Below, one piece after another: positions 6,949 through 14,626 of a stretch of 64,000 bases of DNA (position 1 is its first letter; every line of letters starts with the position of its first letter). The notes under the pieces are model-generated. The model was not told the origin of the DNA, ran no database searches, and saw only the letters and a list, made by a program, of their open reading frames with translations. Both the position numbers and the translations under genes were made by a program. The stretch comes from Streptomyces sp. CC228A. Lineage in GTDB: Bacteria; Actinomycetota; Actinomycetes; Streptomycetales; Streptomycetaceae. The DNA lies in NCBI RefSeq assembly GCF_021390935.1, contig NZ_JAJPUI010000004.1, positions 310,001-374,000 of the forward strand, written 5' to 3'.

Positions 6949-8354
6949 GGCTCATGAACCGCCGCACGCTCGCCGCGGACACCACCGACGGGTTCGCTGG
7001 TGCCGGTGGCTCCTCCACGGGCGCCGTCCAGGCAGGCGTCATCGTCCGTACCGCACTGAACCACTGGCGCCTCGCGGTCGACGTCCACAACGCCAACCAC
7101 CCCGACACCGCCCACGACTGCGCCGACATCTCCCAGGTCGACCCCCGCAGGTACCCGACCACCACGTTCGCGTGGTTCTCCCCGTCGTGCACGAACCACT
7201 CCATCGCGCAGGGCAAGCGGCGCCACCAGGACGCGACGCCGGACCTGTTCGGGGAGATCCTCCCGGACGAGGCCGCCGAACGCTCCCGGGCGACGATGTG
7301 GGACGTCGTCCGGTTCGCGGAGTACCACCGCTACCGGGCGATCATCGTCGAGAACGTCGTCGATGCCCGCCAGTGGGTGCTGTGGCCCGCGTGGATCGCC
7401 GCGTTCCAGGCCATGAACTACCGGCTCCGTGTCGTCTACCTCAACTCCATGCACGCCCAGGCCCTCGGCCCCGGCGCCCCACAGTCCCGCGACCGCATGT
7501 ACGTGGTGCTGTGGCTCGACGGCGAACGCGCCCCGGACTTCGAGCGCTGGACCCGACCCATGGCGCACTGCGCCCGCTGCGACCGCACCGGACGGGCGAT
7601 CCAGGCGTGGAAGAACCCCGACCGCCGCTACGGCAAGTACCGCGCCCAGTACGTGTGGCGCTGCCCCACGGCCCGCTGCCACGCCGAAGTGCACCCCACC
7701 GTTCGGCCCGCCGCCGACGCCATCGACTGGACCCTCCCGGCCCAGCGCATCGCCGACCGGACCCGGCCCCTCGCCGCCAAGACCATGCAGCGCGTCCGCG
7801 ACGGGTTCAACGCGTACGCCCAGCTGCTCCTCGTCCCCGTCGAAGGCCGCGACGGAAAGACCGCCCGGCCGGCGGACGAGCCGATGCGGACCTGCACGGC
7901 CAGGAACGAAACCGGGCTCGCGGTGCCGCCGTACGTGGTCGAGCTACGCGGCGGCGGCTCCAAGCACCGGCCCGTCACCGCTCCGCTGGCGACCGTGTGC
8001 GCGTCCGGCAACCACCACGGCCTCACCGTCCCGAACCTGGTCGTGCCCTACTACGGCAACGCCACCCCGCGCCCGGCCGCCGAGCCGCTCCCCACGGTCA
8101 CCGCCGTCGACCGGCACGGCCTCCTCCAGGGCGCCACCGTCACGGCCGTAGAGGAGCTGGGCTTCCGGATGCTGGGGCCCGCCGAGTACGCGCGGGCCAT
8201 GGAGTTCCCCGAGGACTACATCTGGCTCGGTAACAAGCGCGAGCGCGTGCGGATGGCCGGGAACGCCGTCACCCCGCCCGCGGCCCGGGACCTGTTCGCC
8301 ATGGTCGCCTCTGCGGTTCTCGGCGCCGACTACGAGCCCCCGAGCTCCCGGTGA
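6945..8354 (+). CDS. DNA (cytosine-5) methyltransferase
   Basis: 469 residues. Motif I GFAGAGG (16-22), motif IV with the catalytic Cys as SPSCTNHS (Cys82; the usual PPC is PSC here), motif VI ENV (136-138), motif VIII QSRDR (180-184), and motif X GNAVTPP near the C-terminus. Between VIII and X is a long target-recognition region including a CARC...CPTARC zinc-like pair. No restriction enzyme lies beside it, so it is an orphan methylase, probably protecting phage DNA from host restriction. ATG overlaps the WhiB stop. Confidence 0.9.
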   Translation: MRLMNRRTLAADTTDGFAGAGGSSTGAVQAGVIVRTALNHWRLAVDVHNANHPDTAHDCADISQVDPRRYPTTTFAWFSPSCTNHSIAQGKRRHQDATPDLFGEILPDEAAERSRATMWDVVRFAEYHRYRAIIVENVVDARQWVLWPAWIAAFQAMNYRLRVVYLNSMHAQALGPGAPQSRDRMYVVLWLDGERAPDFERWTRPMAHCARCDRTGRAIQAWKNPDRRYGKYRAQYVWRCPTARCHAEVHPTVRPAADAIDWTLPAQRIADRTRPLAAKTMQRVRDGFNAYAQLLLVPVEGRDGKTARPADEPMRTCTARNETGLAVPPYVVELRGGGSKHRPVTAPLATVCASGNHHGLTVPNLVVPYYGNATPRPAAEPLPTVTAVDRHGLLQGATVTAVEELGFRMLGPAEYARAMEFPEDYIWLGNKRERVRMAGNAVTPPAARDLFAMVASAVLGADYEPPSSR

Positions 8355-8482
8355 CCGCCCGCCGTCCGCCGCCGGTGTGCGGCGACTGCCGGCCCGGCCA
8401 CGCGGGACGGGTCCGGCTGTACCCCGCGGGCTGGCGCTGCGACCACCACGCACCCCGACCACGGCCCCGGCCGCCTACCTGA
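8351..8482 (+). CDS. 43-residue zinc-knuckle miniprotein
   Basis: Starts at a GTG overlapping the methyltransferase stop. CGDC (residues 10-13) and CDHH (30-33) make a likely zinc site, with an Arg/Pro-rich tail. Translational coupling is the main support. Similar one-knuckle proteins recur in this prophage at 41.6-42.5 kb. Confidence 0.45.
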   Translation: MTARRPPPVCGDCRPGHAGRVRLYPAGWRCDHHAPRPRPRPPT

Positions 8483-8490
8483 CCGCCCCT

Positions 8491-8516
8491 GGCCCGGGGC
8501 CACCACGCCCCGGGCC
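8491..8516. terminator. Hairpin with perfect 10-bp stem
   Basis: GGCCCGGGGC pairs with GCCCCGGGCC around a 6-nt loop, at the joint between two early gene blocks. There is no T-tract, as often in streptomycete hairpins, so it may attenuate rather than fully terminate. Confidence 0.5.
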
Positions 8517-8562
8517 CCCACACCGCACCGACCGCACGCTGAACGACCGGAGAGAAGGCCCG

Positions 8563-9516
8563 ATGCCCTGGTTCAAGATCGATGACGCGTCCCACAGCCA
8601 CCCCAAGTTCGTGGCCGCGGGCAACGCCGCCATCGGCTTGTTCGTCCGGTGCGGCGCCTACTCCGCCCAGCACCTCACCGAGGGCATCGTGCCCGGCGTC
8701 ATCGCCGGCCTGTACGGCACCGCCCCGCAGGCCCGGAAGCTCGTCAAGGTCGGCCTGTGGCACGAGCCGGGCCACGACTGCCCGCGCTGCCCGCAGCCGA
8801 AGCCCGGTGACTACGTCGTCCACGACTTCTTCGAGGGCGGCCGGAACGCCACCCGCGCCCAGGTGGAGGCGAGCCGGAAGGGTGCCGCGGAGCGGGCCGC
8901 GAAGAGCCGCCAAGCCAGAAAGCGCACCGAAAACGCCAACGAATCGAAGAACATTCACGATACAACCGGCGACGATTCGAGCGCGGATCGAGACGGAAAC
9001 GAACCCCAGTTTCCCGACTCCGCCGCAGGCCAGGGGGGCCTGTCACACCGCACGGGCCTGCCAGGCGTCACGCCTGCCCAAGCCACATCCACGCCATACC
9101 AGGTACCTCCTACGGAGGTACCTCCTCCCCCTCCCCCCTCCGCAGCCAAGCCCGCCGCCGAGGTCGCTCCCGTCAGCGGACGAGGAGAGATCCAACCCCT
9201 CATCGACGCCATGGGCGCCCGCGGCATGCGCGTCACCTGGACCTTCAGCGGCAGCGAATGGCTCGACCTCCGCGACGCCGTCCGCCGCGTCGGCATCAAC
9301 GACCTCGTCGACTACGCCGCCCGCTCCTGGCAAGCCGCCCGCGACAAGCCCCACAGTGCCCGCTACTTCCTCCGCGGCTGGATCGGCCTCCAAGCCCCCG
9401 CCGCGCCCAGCACGCCCGGCGCCTTCACCGGCCCCCCGTCCCCCGCCCAGACCTACCTGACCGAGATGCAGGCCATCGCCGCCGAACTCCGCGCCGCCGA
9501 AGGAGGCACCCCGTGA
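8563..9516 (+). CDS. Replication protein, helix-turn-helix/replisome organiser-like
   Basis: 317 residues. The N-terminal ~75 (MPWFKIDDASHSHPKF; LTEGIVPGVIAGLYG) match the HTH start of phage replication initiators and helicase-loader-type proteins; a CPRCP knuckle follows near residue 75. A Pro/Ser-rich disordered linker (about 110-205) leads to a C-terminal domain ending in ARYFLRGWIGL, reminiscent of the DnaD-like end of replisome organisers. With the next gene it forms the likely replication pair. Start has a GAGAGAAGG ribosome binding site. Origin binding is inferred. Confidence 0.6.
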   Translation: MPWFKIDDASHSHPKFVAAGNAAIGLFVRCGAYSAQHLTEGIVPGVIAGLYGTAPQARKLVKVGLWHEPGHDCPRCPQPKPGDYVVHDFFEGGRNATRAQVEASRKGAAERAAKSRQARKRTENANESKNIHDTTGDDSSADRDGNEPQFPDSAAGQGGLSHRTGLPGVTPAQATSTPYQVPPTEVPPPPPPSAAKPAAEVAPVSGRGEIQPLIDAMGARGMRVTWTFSGSEWLDLRDAVRRVGINDLVDYAARSWQAARDKPHSARYFLRGWIGLQAPAAPSTPGAFTGPPSPAQTYLTEMQAIAAELRAAEGGTP

Positions 9517-10136
9517 ACCCGTCCGAAGTGCCCCAGCTCCTCGCCCAGATCGCCCTCGCAGACCCCCGCGTCCGCCGCACCGACCACATCGAACTCCGCG
9601 CCCAAATCCACATGTGGGCCGGGATCCTCGCCGACGTGCCCTACGACGCCGCCATCCGCTACGCCCAGCAGCACTACGAGCGAGCGACCTACCCGATCCT
9701 CCCCGCGGACATCGCCACGCGCTGGCACGCGGATGTCCGCGACCGCCTCACCCGCCACACCGGCACTTTCGAGCCGCTGAAGCACCCCCAGCTCGACCCC
9801 GACGACGAAGCCGGCTACCGGCGGGCCCTCGCCGCCGAGCGCCACGCCGTCGCCACCGGCATGCAGCAGCCGGACACCACCCGGGCCATCACCGCCGGCC
9901 CCGCCGCCGCAGAGGTCACCCGACGCCTGGAGCAGCTCGGCGCCTACATGCCGCAGCACGTCCGCGACGCCCTCACCCCCCGCACCAGTGAGCAGCCGCC
10001 CAGCCCGACCTGGCGCGCCGTGCCCTGCCCGTACTGCCGGGCGGAACCGCGCCGCCCGTGCACCACCGCCACCGGCCGCCGCCTCACCCACCCCCACCCG
10101 TCCCGCATCGACACCGCCGCCCAGCCCGCCGCGTGA
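9513..10136 (+). CDS. Helicase-loader-like protein with C-terminal zinc finger
   Basis: 207 residues from an overlapping GTG. An alpha-helical N-terminal domain with PILPADIATRWHADVRDRL (about 64-82) resembles the small replication proteins that follow phage replisome organisers. The C-terminus has CPYCRAEPRRPC, a zinc-ribbon start common in actinophage proteins. It is coupled to the upstream replication gene; a role in loading host DnaB is inferred from that position only. Confidence 0.5.
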   Translation: MNPSEVPQLLAQIALADPRVRRTDHIELRAQIHMWAGILADVPYDAAIRYAQQHYERATYPILPADIATRWHADVRDRLTRHTGTFEPLKHPQLDPDDEAGYRRALAAERHAVATGMQQPDTTRAITAGPAAAEVTRRLEQLGAYMPQHVRDALTPRTSEQPPSPTWRAVPCPYCRAEPRRPCTTATGRRLTHPHPSRIDTAAQPAA

Positions 10137-10181
10137 CCGGCGACCCGGTTCCACCACCCACCCGACACAAGGAGACCCGCC

Positions 10182-11003
10182 GTGAAGAGCCCGGTCCCGT
10201 ACTTCGGCAGCAAGCAGCGCATCGCCCCGTGGATCGCGTCGCTGCTCCCCGAACACGGCCACTACGTTGAGCCGTACTGCGGCGGCCTGTCCGTCCTCCT
10301 CGCCAAGCCGGCCGCGCCGATGGAGACCGTCAACGACCTCGACGGCGAGCTGATGACGTTCTGGCGCGTCCTGCGCGACCGGCCCACCGAGCTCATCCGG
10401 GCGTGCGCGCTCACCCCGCACTCCCGCACCGAACTCGCGGCCGCCCACGAGGCCGCTGGCGACGAATTGGAGCTCGCCCGCCGGATCTGGTGCCGCCTCG
10501 CCCAGGGTCGCGCCGGCACCCTCCGCCAAACCGGCTGGCGTCACTACATCGCCCCCGCCGGTTCCACCCTCGGCATGCCCGGCTACATGGACGCCTACGT
10601 CGACCGGCTCGCCGCCGCGGCAGAGCGCCTCCACCACGTGTCCCTGGAGGCCCTGCCCGCTCTCGACATCATCGCCAAGTACGGCGCCAACTGTGACGTG
10701 CTGCTGTACGTCGACCCTCCCTACCTCGGCAGCACCCGCCCGTGGTCGAACTACCGCGTCGAGATGAAGGGCGAGGCCGAGCACCGCGAACTCGCGGCCG
10801 CACTCCACGCCTGCCGCGCCACGGTCGTCCTCTCCGGCTACGACAGCCCCCTGTACGCCGAGCTGTACGCAGGCTGGCACCGGTACGAGCAGCAGACCAT
10901 GACCGGCAACGCGCAGGCCTCGAAGGGACGCACAGAGGTCCTGTGGGCCAACCGGCCCCTCGCAGGACAGGACGAGCTGTTCGCCGTCCACGCCACCGCC
11001 TGA
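10182..11003 (+). CDS. DNA N6-adenine methyltransferase (Dam/D12 class)
   Basis: 273 residues. The D12-class motifs are clear: PYFGSKQRIA at the N-terminus, VEPYCGGLSVL (29-39; AdoMet site) and DPPY (178-181; catalytic motif IV). It methylates adenine N6, probably at a short palindrome such as GATC, though the site cannot be read from sequence. No partner nuclease is near. With the upstream cytosine methylase it gives the phage two DNA modifications, likely anti-restriction. Confidence 0.9.
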   Translation: MKSPVPYFGSKQRIAPWIASLLPEHGHYVEPYCGGLSVLLAKPAAPMETVNDLDGELMTFWRVLRDRPTELIRACALTPHSRTELAAAHEAAGDELELARRIWCRLAQGRAGTLRQTGWRHYIAPAGSTLGMPGYMDAYVDRLAAAAERLHHVSLEALPALDIIAKYGANCDVLLYVDPPYLGSTRPWSNYRVEMKGEAEHRELAAALHACRATVVLSGYDSPLYAELYAGWHRYEQQTMTGNAQASKGRTEVLWANRPLAGQDELFAVHATA

Positions 11004-11010
11004 CCCAGCC

Positions 11011-11041
11011 GGTCCCACCCCGAGGCAAGCGGGGCGGGACC
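11011..11041. terminator. Hairpin after the adenine methylase
   Basis: GGTCCCACCCC pairs with GGGGCGGGACC (one G-T pair) across a 9-nt loop, 7 bp after the stop codon. No T-tract. Probably trims or attenuates the early transcript. Confidence 0.5.
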
Positions 11042-11078
11042 GCTCCCAGCATCCACCACCTCACCCCAGGAGACCACC

Positions 11079-11408
11079 GTGCCCGCCCGTATCCAGCGCC
11101 GCCGCGCCCGCGGTTGGCGCGCCCCCGCAGGCGCCGTCTACGTCGGACGGCCCACCCGCTGGGGCAACCCTTTCCCGACCTACAGCAGCACCGAGCAGGA
11201 GCGCCGGACCGCCACAGGGCTGTTCATCAACCTCCTCGGCACCCGCCACGACGCACCCCACCCGGAACACCTCGCCGCGTACCCGTCCGACGACGAGATC
11301 CGCCGCGACCTCGCCGGCCGCGACCTCATGTGCTGGTGCCCGCTCGACCAGCCCTGCCACGCGGACGTGCTGCTGCGCTACGCCAACGCCACCGAGGAGC
11401 GCCCGTGA
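11079..11408 (+). CDS. DUF4326 domain protein
   Basis: 109 residues from a GTG. VYVGRPTRWGNPF (about 20-32) and LMCWCPLDQPCHADVLL (83-99) are the two conserved ends of DUF4326, a small family frequent in actinophages. The Cys/His residues of the second motif suggest a metal or nucleotide site, but no activity is established that I can name with confidence. It stands alone after a hairpin with its own upstream AGGAG. Confidence 0.85.
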   Translation: MPARIQRRRARGWRAPAGAVYVGRPTRWGNPFPTYSSTEQERRTATGLFINLLGTRHDAPHPEHLAAYPSDDEIRRDLAGRDLMCWCPLDQPCHADVLLRYANATEERP

Positions 11409-11468
11409 CCCTCAGAGCGCTCGCCACGGTCCTCGCCTACTGGACCGCCACCACCGACAGGAACGCCC

Positions 11469-11684
11469 GTGATCACCCCCGGCCAGACCTACCGCTCCGC
11501 CACCCCCCGCGGCGGACCCCGCATCCTCATCCAGAGCTACACCCCCGGCCGCACCCACGCTTGGGCCGTCGACGCCGCCACTGGTCAGCGGGGCCGCTGG
11601 ATCCTCGTCACCGCCCTGCACCAGACCCCCGTCACCCGCACCGGCCAGCCCCGCCGCACCGGATACGTCCTGGAGGCGCTGTGA
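11469..11684 (+). CDS. Hypothetical small beta-rich protein
   Basis: 71 residues from a GTG with AGGAAC upstream. Short beta-strand pattern (GQTYRSATPRGGPRILIQSY; RTHAWAVDAATG; GRWILVTAL), compatible with an SH3-like or small barrel fold. Its stop overlaps the next start by 4 bp. Function unknown. Confidence 0.5.
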   Translation: MITPGQTYRSATPRGGPRILIQSYTPGRTHAWAVDAATGQRGRWILVTALHQTPVTRTGQPRRTGYVLEAL

Positions 11685-12079
11685 CCCCCGCCGACGAACT
11701 CCGCACCGCCGCCGCCCTCCTGCGCGACCTCGCCGAGCGCGCCACCCACGAGAACCGCCCGCACTGGCACACCGGCCACACCCTCGGCAGCCGCAGCCCC
11801 GTCGTCATCGACCACCCCGACGAGCCGAGCGTCCTCATCGAGACCTACGCCGCCCGCCTGGAGGCCGTGAACCGGTACGTGGTCGCGATGGCCCCCGCCA
11901 TTGGGACCGCGCTCGCCGACTGGCTGGAGCACACGGCCAAGCTCGCCTCCCTGTACGCCGACCTCCACCACGCCGAGACCGGCACCCCCGTGGCCGAGCC
12001 CCACCCCGACGGGGCGATCCGCAACGCCCTCGCTGTGGCCCGCGCCATCCTCCACACCCAGCCCGAGGAGGCGCTGTGA
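11681..12079 (+). CDS. Hypothetical alpha-helical protein
   Basis: 132 residues beginning at a GTG inside GTGA. Helix-rich, with LRTAAALLRDLAERATHEN at the N-terminus and an acidic, hydrophobic middle (YVVAMAPAIGTALADWLEHTA). The reading frame stays open upstream, but coding character there fits the preceding gene, so the internal GTG is preferred. This type of small protein is common in streptomycete genomes; its role is not known to me. Confidence 0.55.
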   Translation: MTPADELRTAAALLRDLAERATHENRPHWHTGHTLGSRSPVVIDHPDEPSVLIETYAARLEAVNRYVVAMAPAIGTALADWLEHTAKLASLYADLHHAETGTPVAEPHPDGAIRNALAVARAILHTQPEEAL

Positions 12080-12792
12080 GCACCCCTGAGCCGCCCCGCA
12101 GGCCCCGCCTGGACCAGATGGCCGACAACGACCTCGACGCGCTCTACGCACGCCTGGAAGCCCTTGAGGGGCGTGCCTGCGAGGCGTCACTCGTCGGCCC
12201 GTTCAACACCCCGATCGGTCCGTGCACCCTCCGCCACGGACACGGCGGCCCCGTCCACCGGGCGCCCGACGGCGCCACGTGGTGGCGCCACCCCGAGGAG
12301 CCTGCCCCGGACAGCCTCCGCGACCAGTACGCCACCGCCATCAGCCGCGTCCTTCTCGACAGCGCCGGGCGCCTCGTCCCCCAGCACATCGCGGAGACCG
12401 CGCAGGCCGTCCGCGACACCACCGACGCGATCCTCGCCGTGCGCGACACCGAAATACAGCAACTCCGCGACGAGCTGGCCGCCGAGCGGGACGTGAGCCG
12501 TCGCCTCCTCGACCAGCGGCAGGAGATGGCCGCCGAACGGTACGCCTGGCAGGAACGCGGCGACCGCGCCGAGCAGCGCGCCGAACGCGCCGCCGCCGAG
12601 TGCGACCGGATCGAAGAAGAAGTTCGCACCCACCTCCAGGGCCACGCCTACAGCGGCGCGTACCTCGCCGCGATCCGCCGCATCCGCGCCGCCCTCGACG
12701 AGCCCACCCACACCAAGGAGCAGTGCGACTGCCCGCCCACACAGGCCGGGCTCGAACTCTGCCCCCGCTGCCCCGACCACACCACCCCCTGA
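12076..12792 (+). CDS. Long coiled-coil protein with terminal Cys pairs
   Basis: 238 residues. Residues ~15-80 hold CEASLVGPFNTPIGPC, a common streptomycete element before a HGHGG turn; ~105-190 is a continuous coiled coil (TEIQQLRDELAAERDVSRR; RAEQRAERAAAECDRIEEE). The end has CDCPP...CPRCP, probably a zinc site. It is coupled to the previous gene and closes this operon segment before a hairpin. Function unknown. Confidence 0.55.
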   Translation: MSTPEPPRRPRLDQMADNDLDALYARLEALEGRACEASLVGPFNTPIGPCTLRHGHGGPVHRAPDGATWWRHPEEPAPDSLRDQYATAISRVLLDSAGRLVPQHIAETAQAVRDTTDAILAVRDTEIQQLRDELAAERDVSRRLLDQRQEMAAERYAWQERGDRAEQRAERAAAECDRIEEEVRTHLQGHAYSGAYLAAIRRIRAALDEPTHTKEQCDCPPTQAGLELCPRCPDHTTP

Positions 12793-12799
12793 CGACGAA

Positions 12800-12836
12800 G
12801 GGGCGCGCCCACACCTCCCCAGGCCCGGCGCGCCCC
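12800..12836. terminator. Hairpin with perfect 10-bp stem
   Basis: GGGGCGCGCC pairs exactly with GGCGCGCCCC, 8 bp after a stop codon, with a 17-nt loop. No T-tract. Confidence 0.5.
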
Positions 12837-12879
12837 CGGCGCTCCGCCCACCCTACGCACCCGCACCACAGGAGCCCGC

Positions 12880-13584
12880 GTGACCACCACCGCCACCGCG
12901 CACAACCTCCGCACCACCGCACTCCACTGGACCGACCTCCGCCAGACCCTCGGCACCACCCCCACCACCTGGCCCCCCACCGGCCTCCGCACCTACCTCA
13001 CCGCCCTGGAGCAGTACGACGCCGACGAGGCCCGCCAGCTCCGCTCCCTGGAGCGGTCCCCCGAGCAGCTCGGCCACACCGCGGCGCCCCTCTCCATCCG
13101 CGTCCTCGACACCATGCGCACCGTCGAGACCGCCCTCGTCGCCACCGCCGACCAGATCGCCGACGCCGTCCAGCGACCCGTCATGAGCCCCCTCCCCGCC
13201 GGCTACCCCGAGGCCGACCGGCGCCGACGCGAACTCCTCGTCCTCCAGGACCGCCGCGACCCGCGCCGCTGGCGGTGGACCGGCACCCGCCCAGGCGCCC
13301 CCTACGCCGCCCTGTGGCTCCTCGCCCGCATCCAGGGCGCCCCCGGCCCGTTCCGGCCCCTCACCGAGGCACACAGCCGCCACATCGCCCGCGTCGCCGC
13401 CGAGGCCGCCCGCCGCGTCGAGCACACACTCGACCTCGCCGACCACCGCCGCACCCTCACCGACACCCACCCCTGCCCCTGTGGAGGCCACATCGAGGTC
13501 TACGGCGGCGCCGGCGCCCAGCCCGTCGCCCGCTGCCGCGGGTGCGGAGCCCTGTGGACCGAGTCCGGCGTCGTCGCCGCCTGA
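12880..13584 (+). CDS. Hypothetical protein with C-terminal zinc ribbon
   Basis: 234 residues from a GTG with GGAGC upstream. The N-terminal ~190 residues are helical with many Arg/Glu pairs; the C-terminus has CPCGGHIEVYG...CRGCGALW (about 195-228), a clear four-Cys zinc ribbon as in nucleic-acid-binding proteins. It is the last gene of the rightward early region and ends in a bidirectional terminator facing the next, leftward gene. Confidence 0.6.
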   Translation: MTTTATAHNLRTTALHWTDLRQTLGTTPTTWPPTGLRTYLTALEQYDADEARQLRSLERSPEQLGHTAAPLSIRVLDTMRTVETALVATADQIADAVQRPVMSPLPAGYPEADRRRRELLVLQDRRDPRRWRWTGTRPGAPYAALWLLARIQGAPGPFRPLTEAHSRHIARVAAEAARRVEHTLDLADHRRTLTDTHPCPCGGHIEVYGGAGAQPVARCRGCGALWTESGVVAA

Positions 13585-13618
13585 CCCGCACCCGATCCGG
13601 ACCGGGTCCGGACACGAC

Positions 13619-13652
13619 GAGACCCCCGACCCGACAAGCGGGCGGGGGTCTC
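13619..13652. terminator. Bidirectional terminator between convergent genes
   Basis: GAGACCCCCG(A)CCCG pairs with CGGGCGGGGGTCTC with one bulged base, between a rightward and a leftward stop codon. Stable enough to serve both directions. Confidence 0.65.
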
Positions 13653-13665
13653 GCGTGCGGCGCGG

Positions 13666-13956
13666 CTACTCGGCGGGCTTCGCCTTGCGGCCCCGTTCGC
13701 CAGCCTCGATCTGCTGCACTCGGGCCAGGGAGATGCCCAACGTCTTCGCGATCTGCCGGTAGCTGACGTTCTGCTCCCGCAGCGCTACCACGGCGGCCTG
13801 CCGGATTTCCCGGAGCCGTGAGCCCTGCACGGGCCACTCAGCCAGCAGCGCGCCCGCGCGCTTCGCTCGCTCGACCGGATCGGTCATCCGCTCCAGTGCG
13901 TCGACGGTCTCAATCACGAGCCGCACCTCCTTCTCGTCGTCCGGCTGTTCGGCCAA
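13666..13956 (-). CDS. Autoregulated sigma-region-4-like HTH protein
   Basis: 96 residues from a TTG start chosen because it is preceded by AAGGGAG at 6 nt. The C-terminal third (SYRQIAKTLGISLARVQQIE) is a sigma-70 region 4/resolvase-type helix-turn-helix; the N-terminal part is acidic and helical. Its promoter contains a perfect palindromic site that occupies the -10/-35 spacer, a design expected for negative autoregulation. It is the only leftward gene in this part of the prophage and divides the early operon from the accessory block. Target genes are unknown. Confidence 0.7.
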   Translation of the reverse strand: MAEQPDDEKEVRLVIETVDALERMTDPVERAKRAGALLAEWPVQGSRLREIRQAAVVALREQNVSYRQIAKTLGISLARVQQIEAGERGRKAKPAE

Positions 13957-13995
13957 GGCTGCTCCCTTCTCGGGGGAGCGCGTCCACTCTGGACA

Positions 13996-14039
13996 ACCGT
14001 ACAGCTCCCGCTGTACGGTGACAATCGTCCGCTGTACGG
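13996..14039 (-). promoter_or_regulatory. Leftward promoter with palindromic operator
   Basis: On the minus strand, TTGTCA (14,024-14,019) and TACGGT (14,001-13,996) are 17 bp apart. The palindrome CCGTACAGC-tccc-GCTGTACGG (13,997-14,018) fills the spacer and overlaps the -10. A third GCTGTACGG half-site (14,031-14,039) lies 21 bp, about two helical turns, from the nearer arm. A protein bound here would block RNA polymerase. Confidence 0.7.
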
Positions 14040-14140
14040 CGGAACGAGCGCGTCCCCGTGCTCCAACAAGACGGCCCCGGTCGGGCTTCCACACACCGAC
14101 CGGGGCCAGCCATCCCACCTGCCTACCAGGAGGAACAGCC

Positions 14141-14326
14141 ATGCCAGAGCGTACCCAGACCACCCAGCAGGACGAAGCCCTCCAACGCGTCCGCGCCCTC
14201 CAGCAGCAGGCCGCCGCCGACTACGCCGCCGCCCAGAACCCGGCCCGCCGCGCCGCCGCACGCAACCAGCACGCCCTCGCCATCGCCCACGCCCACGACT
14301 CCGCCACCGCTAACACCCCCCGCTAA
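14141..14326 (+). CDS. Small helical protein
   Basis: 61 residues with AGGAGG upstream of the ATG. One long predicted helix (TTQQDEALQRVRALQQQAAAD) followed by Ala/Arg-rich sequence. First gene of the rightward accessory operon. No function recognised. Confidence 0.5.
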   Translation: MPERTQTTQQDEALQRVRALQQQAAADYAAAQNPARRAAARNQHALAIAHAHDSATANTPR

Positions 14327-14336
14327 GGAGCACCCC

Positions 14337-14561
14337 ATGCAGAACACCGCCTTCCCCACCGCCTGGCCGAAGAGCGTCATCGCCCGCTACCTCACCGTCG
14401 CCGGCGCGACCGTCGACCTCACCGGCTGCGGCGACCACACGTACTACCGCTGCACCGGATGCGGCTACACAACCCACGGAATCTCGGTCATCGAGCGGGT
14501 CGCCCGCGAGCGCGCCCAAGGCCACGCCGAGACCTGCCGCGCCCTGCCCCGCCCCGCCTGA
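14337..14561 (+). CDS. Small zinc-finger-like protein
   Basis: 74 residues, ATG with AAGGAG ideally spaced. Contains CGDHTYYRCTGCGY (residues 31-44) and a later HAETC, a likely four-ligand zinc site of the type seen in streptomycete plasmid and AICE mini-proteins. It lies directly before the Spd-like membrane genes, a placement also found in such elements. Confidence 0.6.
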   Translation: MQNTAFPTAWPKSVIARYLTVAGATVDLTGCGDHTYYRCTGCGYTTHGISVIERVARERAQGHAETCRALPRPA

Positions 14562-14575
14562 CCGACCCGTCACCC

Positions 14576-14604
14576 GGCCGGGCCCACACCCCGCGGGCCC
14601 GGCC
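14576..14604. terminator. Hairpin with perfect 10-bp stem
   Basis: GGCCGGGCCC pairs exactly with GGGCCCGGCC across a 9-nt loop between two genes of the accessory operon; no T-tract, so probably an attenuator. Confidence 0.45.
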
Positions 14605-14626
14605 CCCACACGCCCGGAGCAGCACC

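Noticed and set aside
12222..13766. Long rightward open frame rich in Arg/Pro/His
   Set aside because: A shadow frame of the real genes at 12,076-12,792 and 12,880-13,584; high GC keeps wrong frames open.
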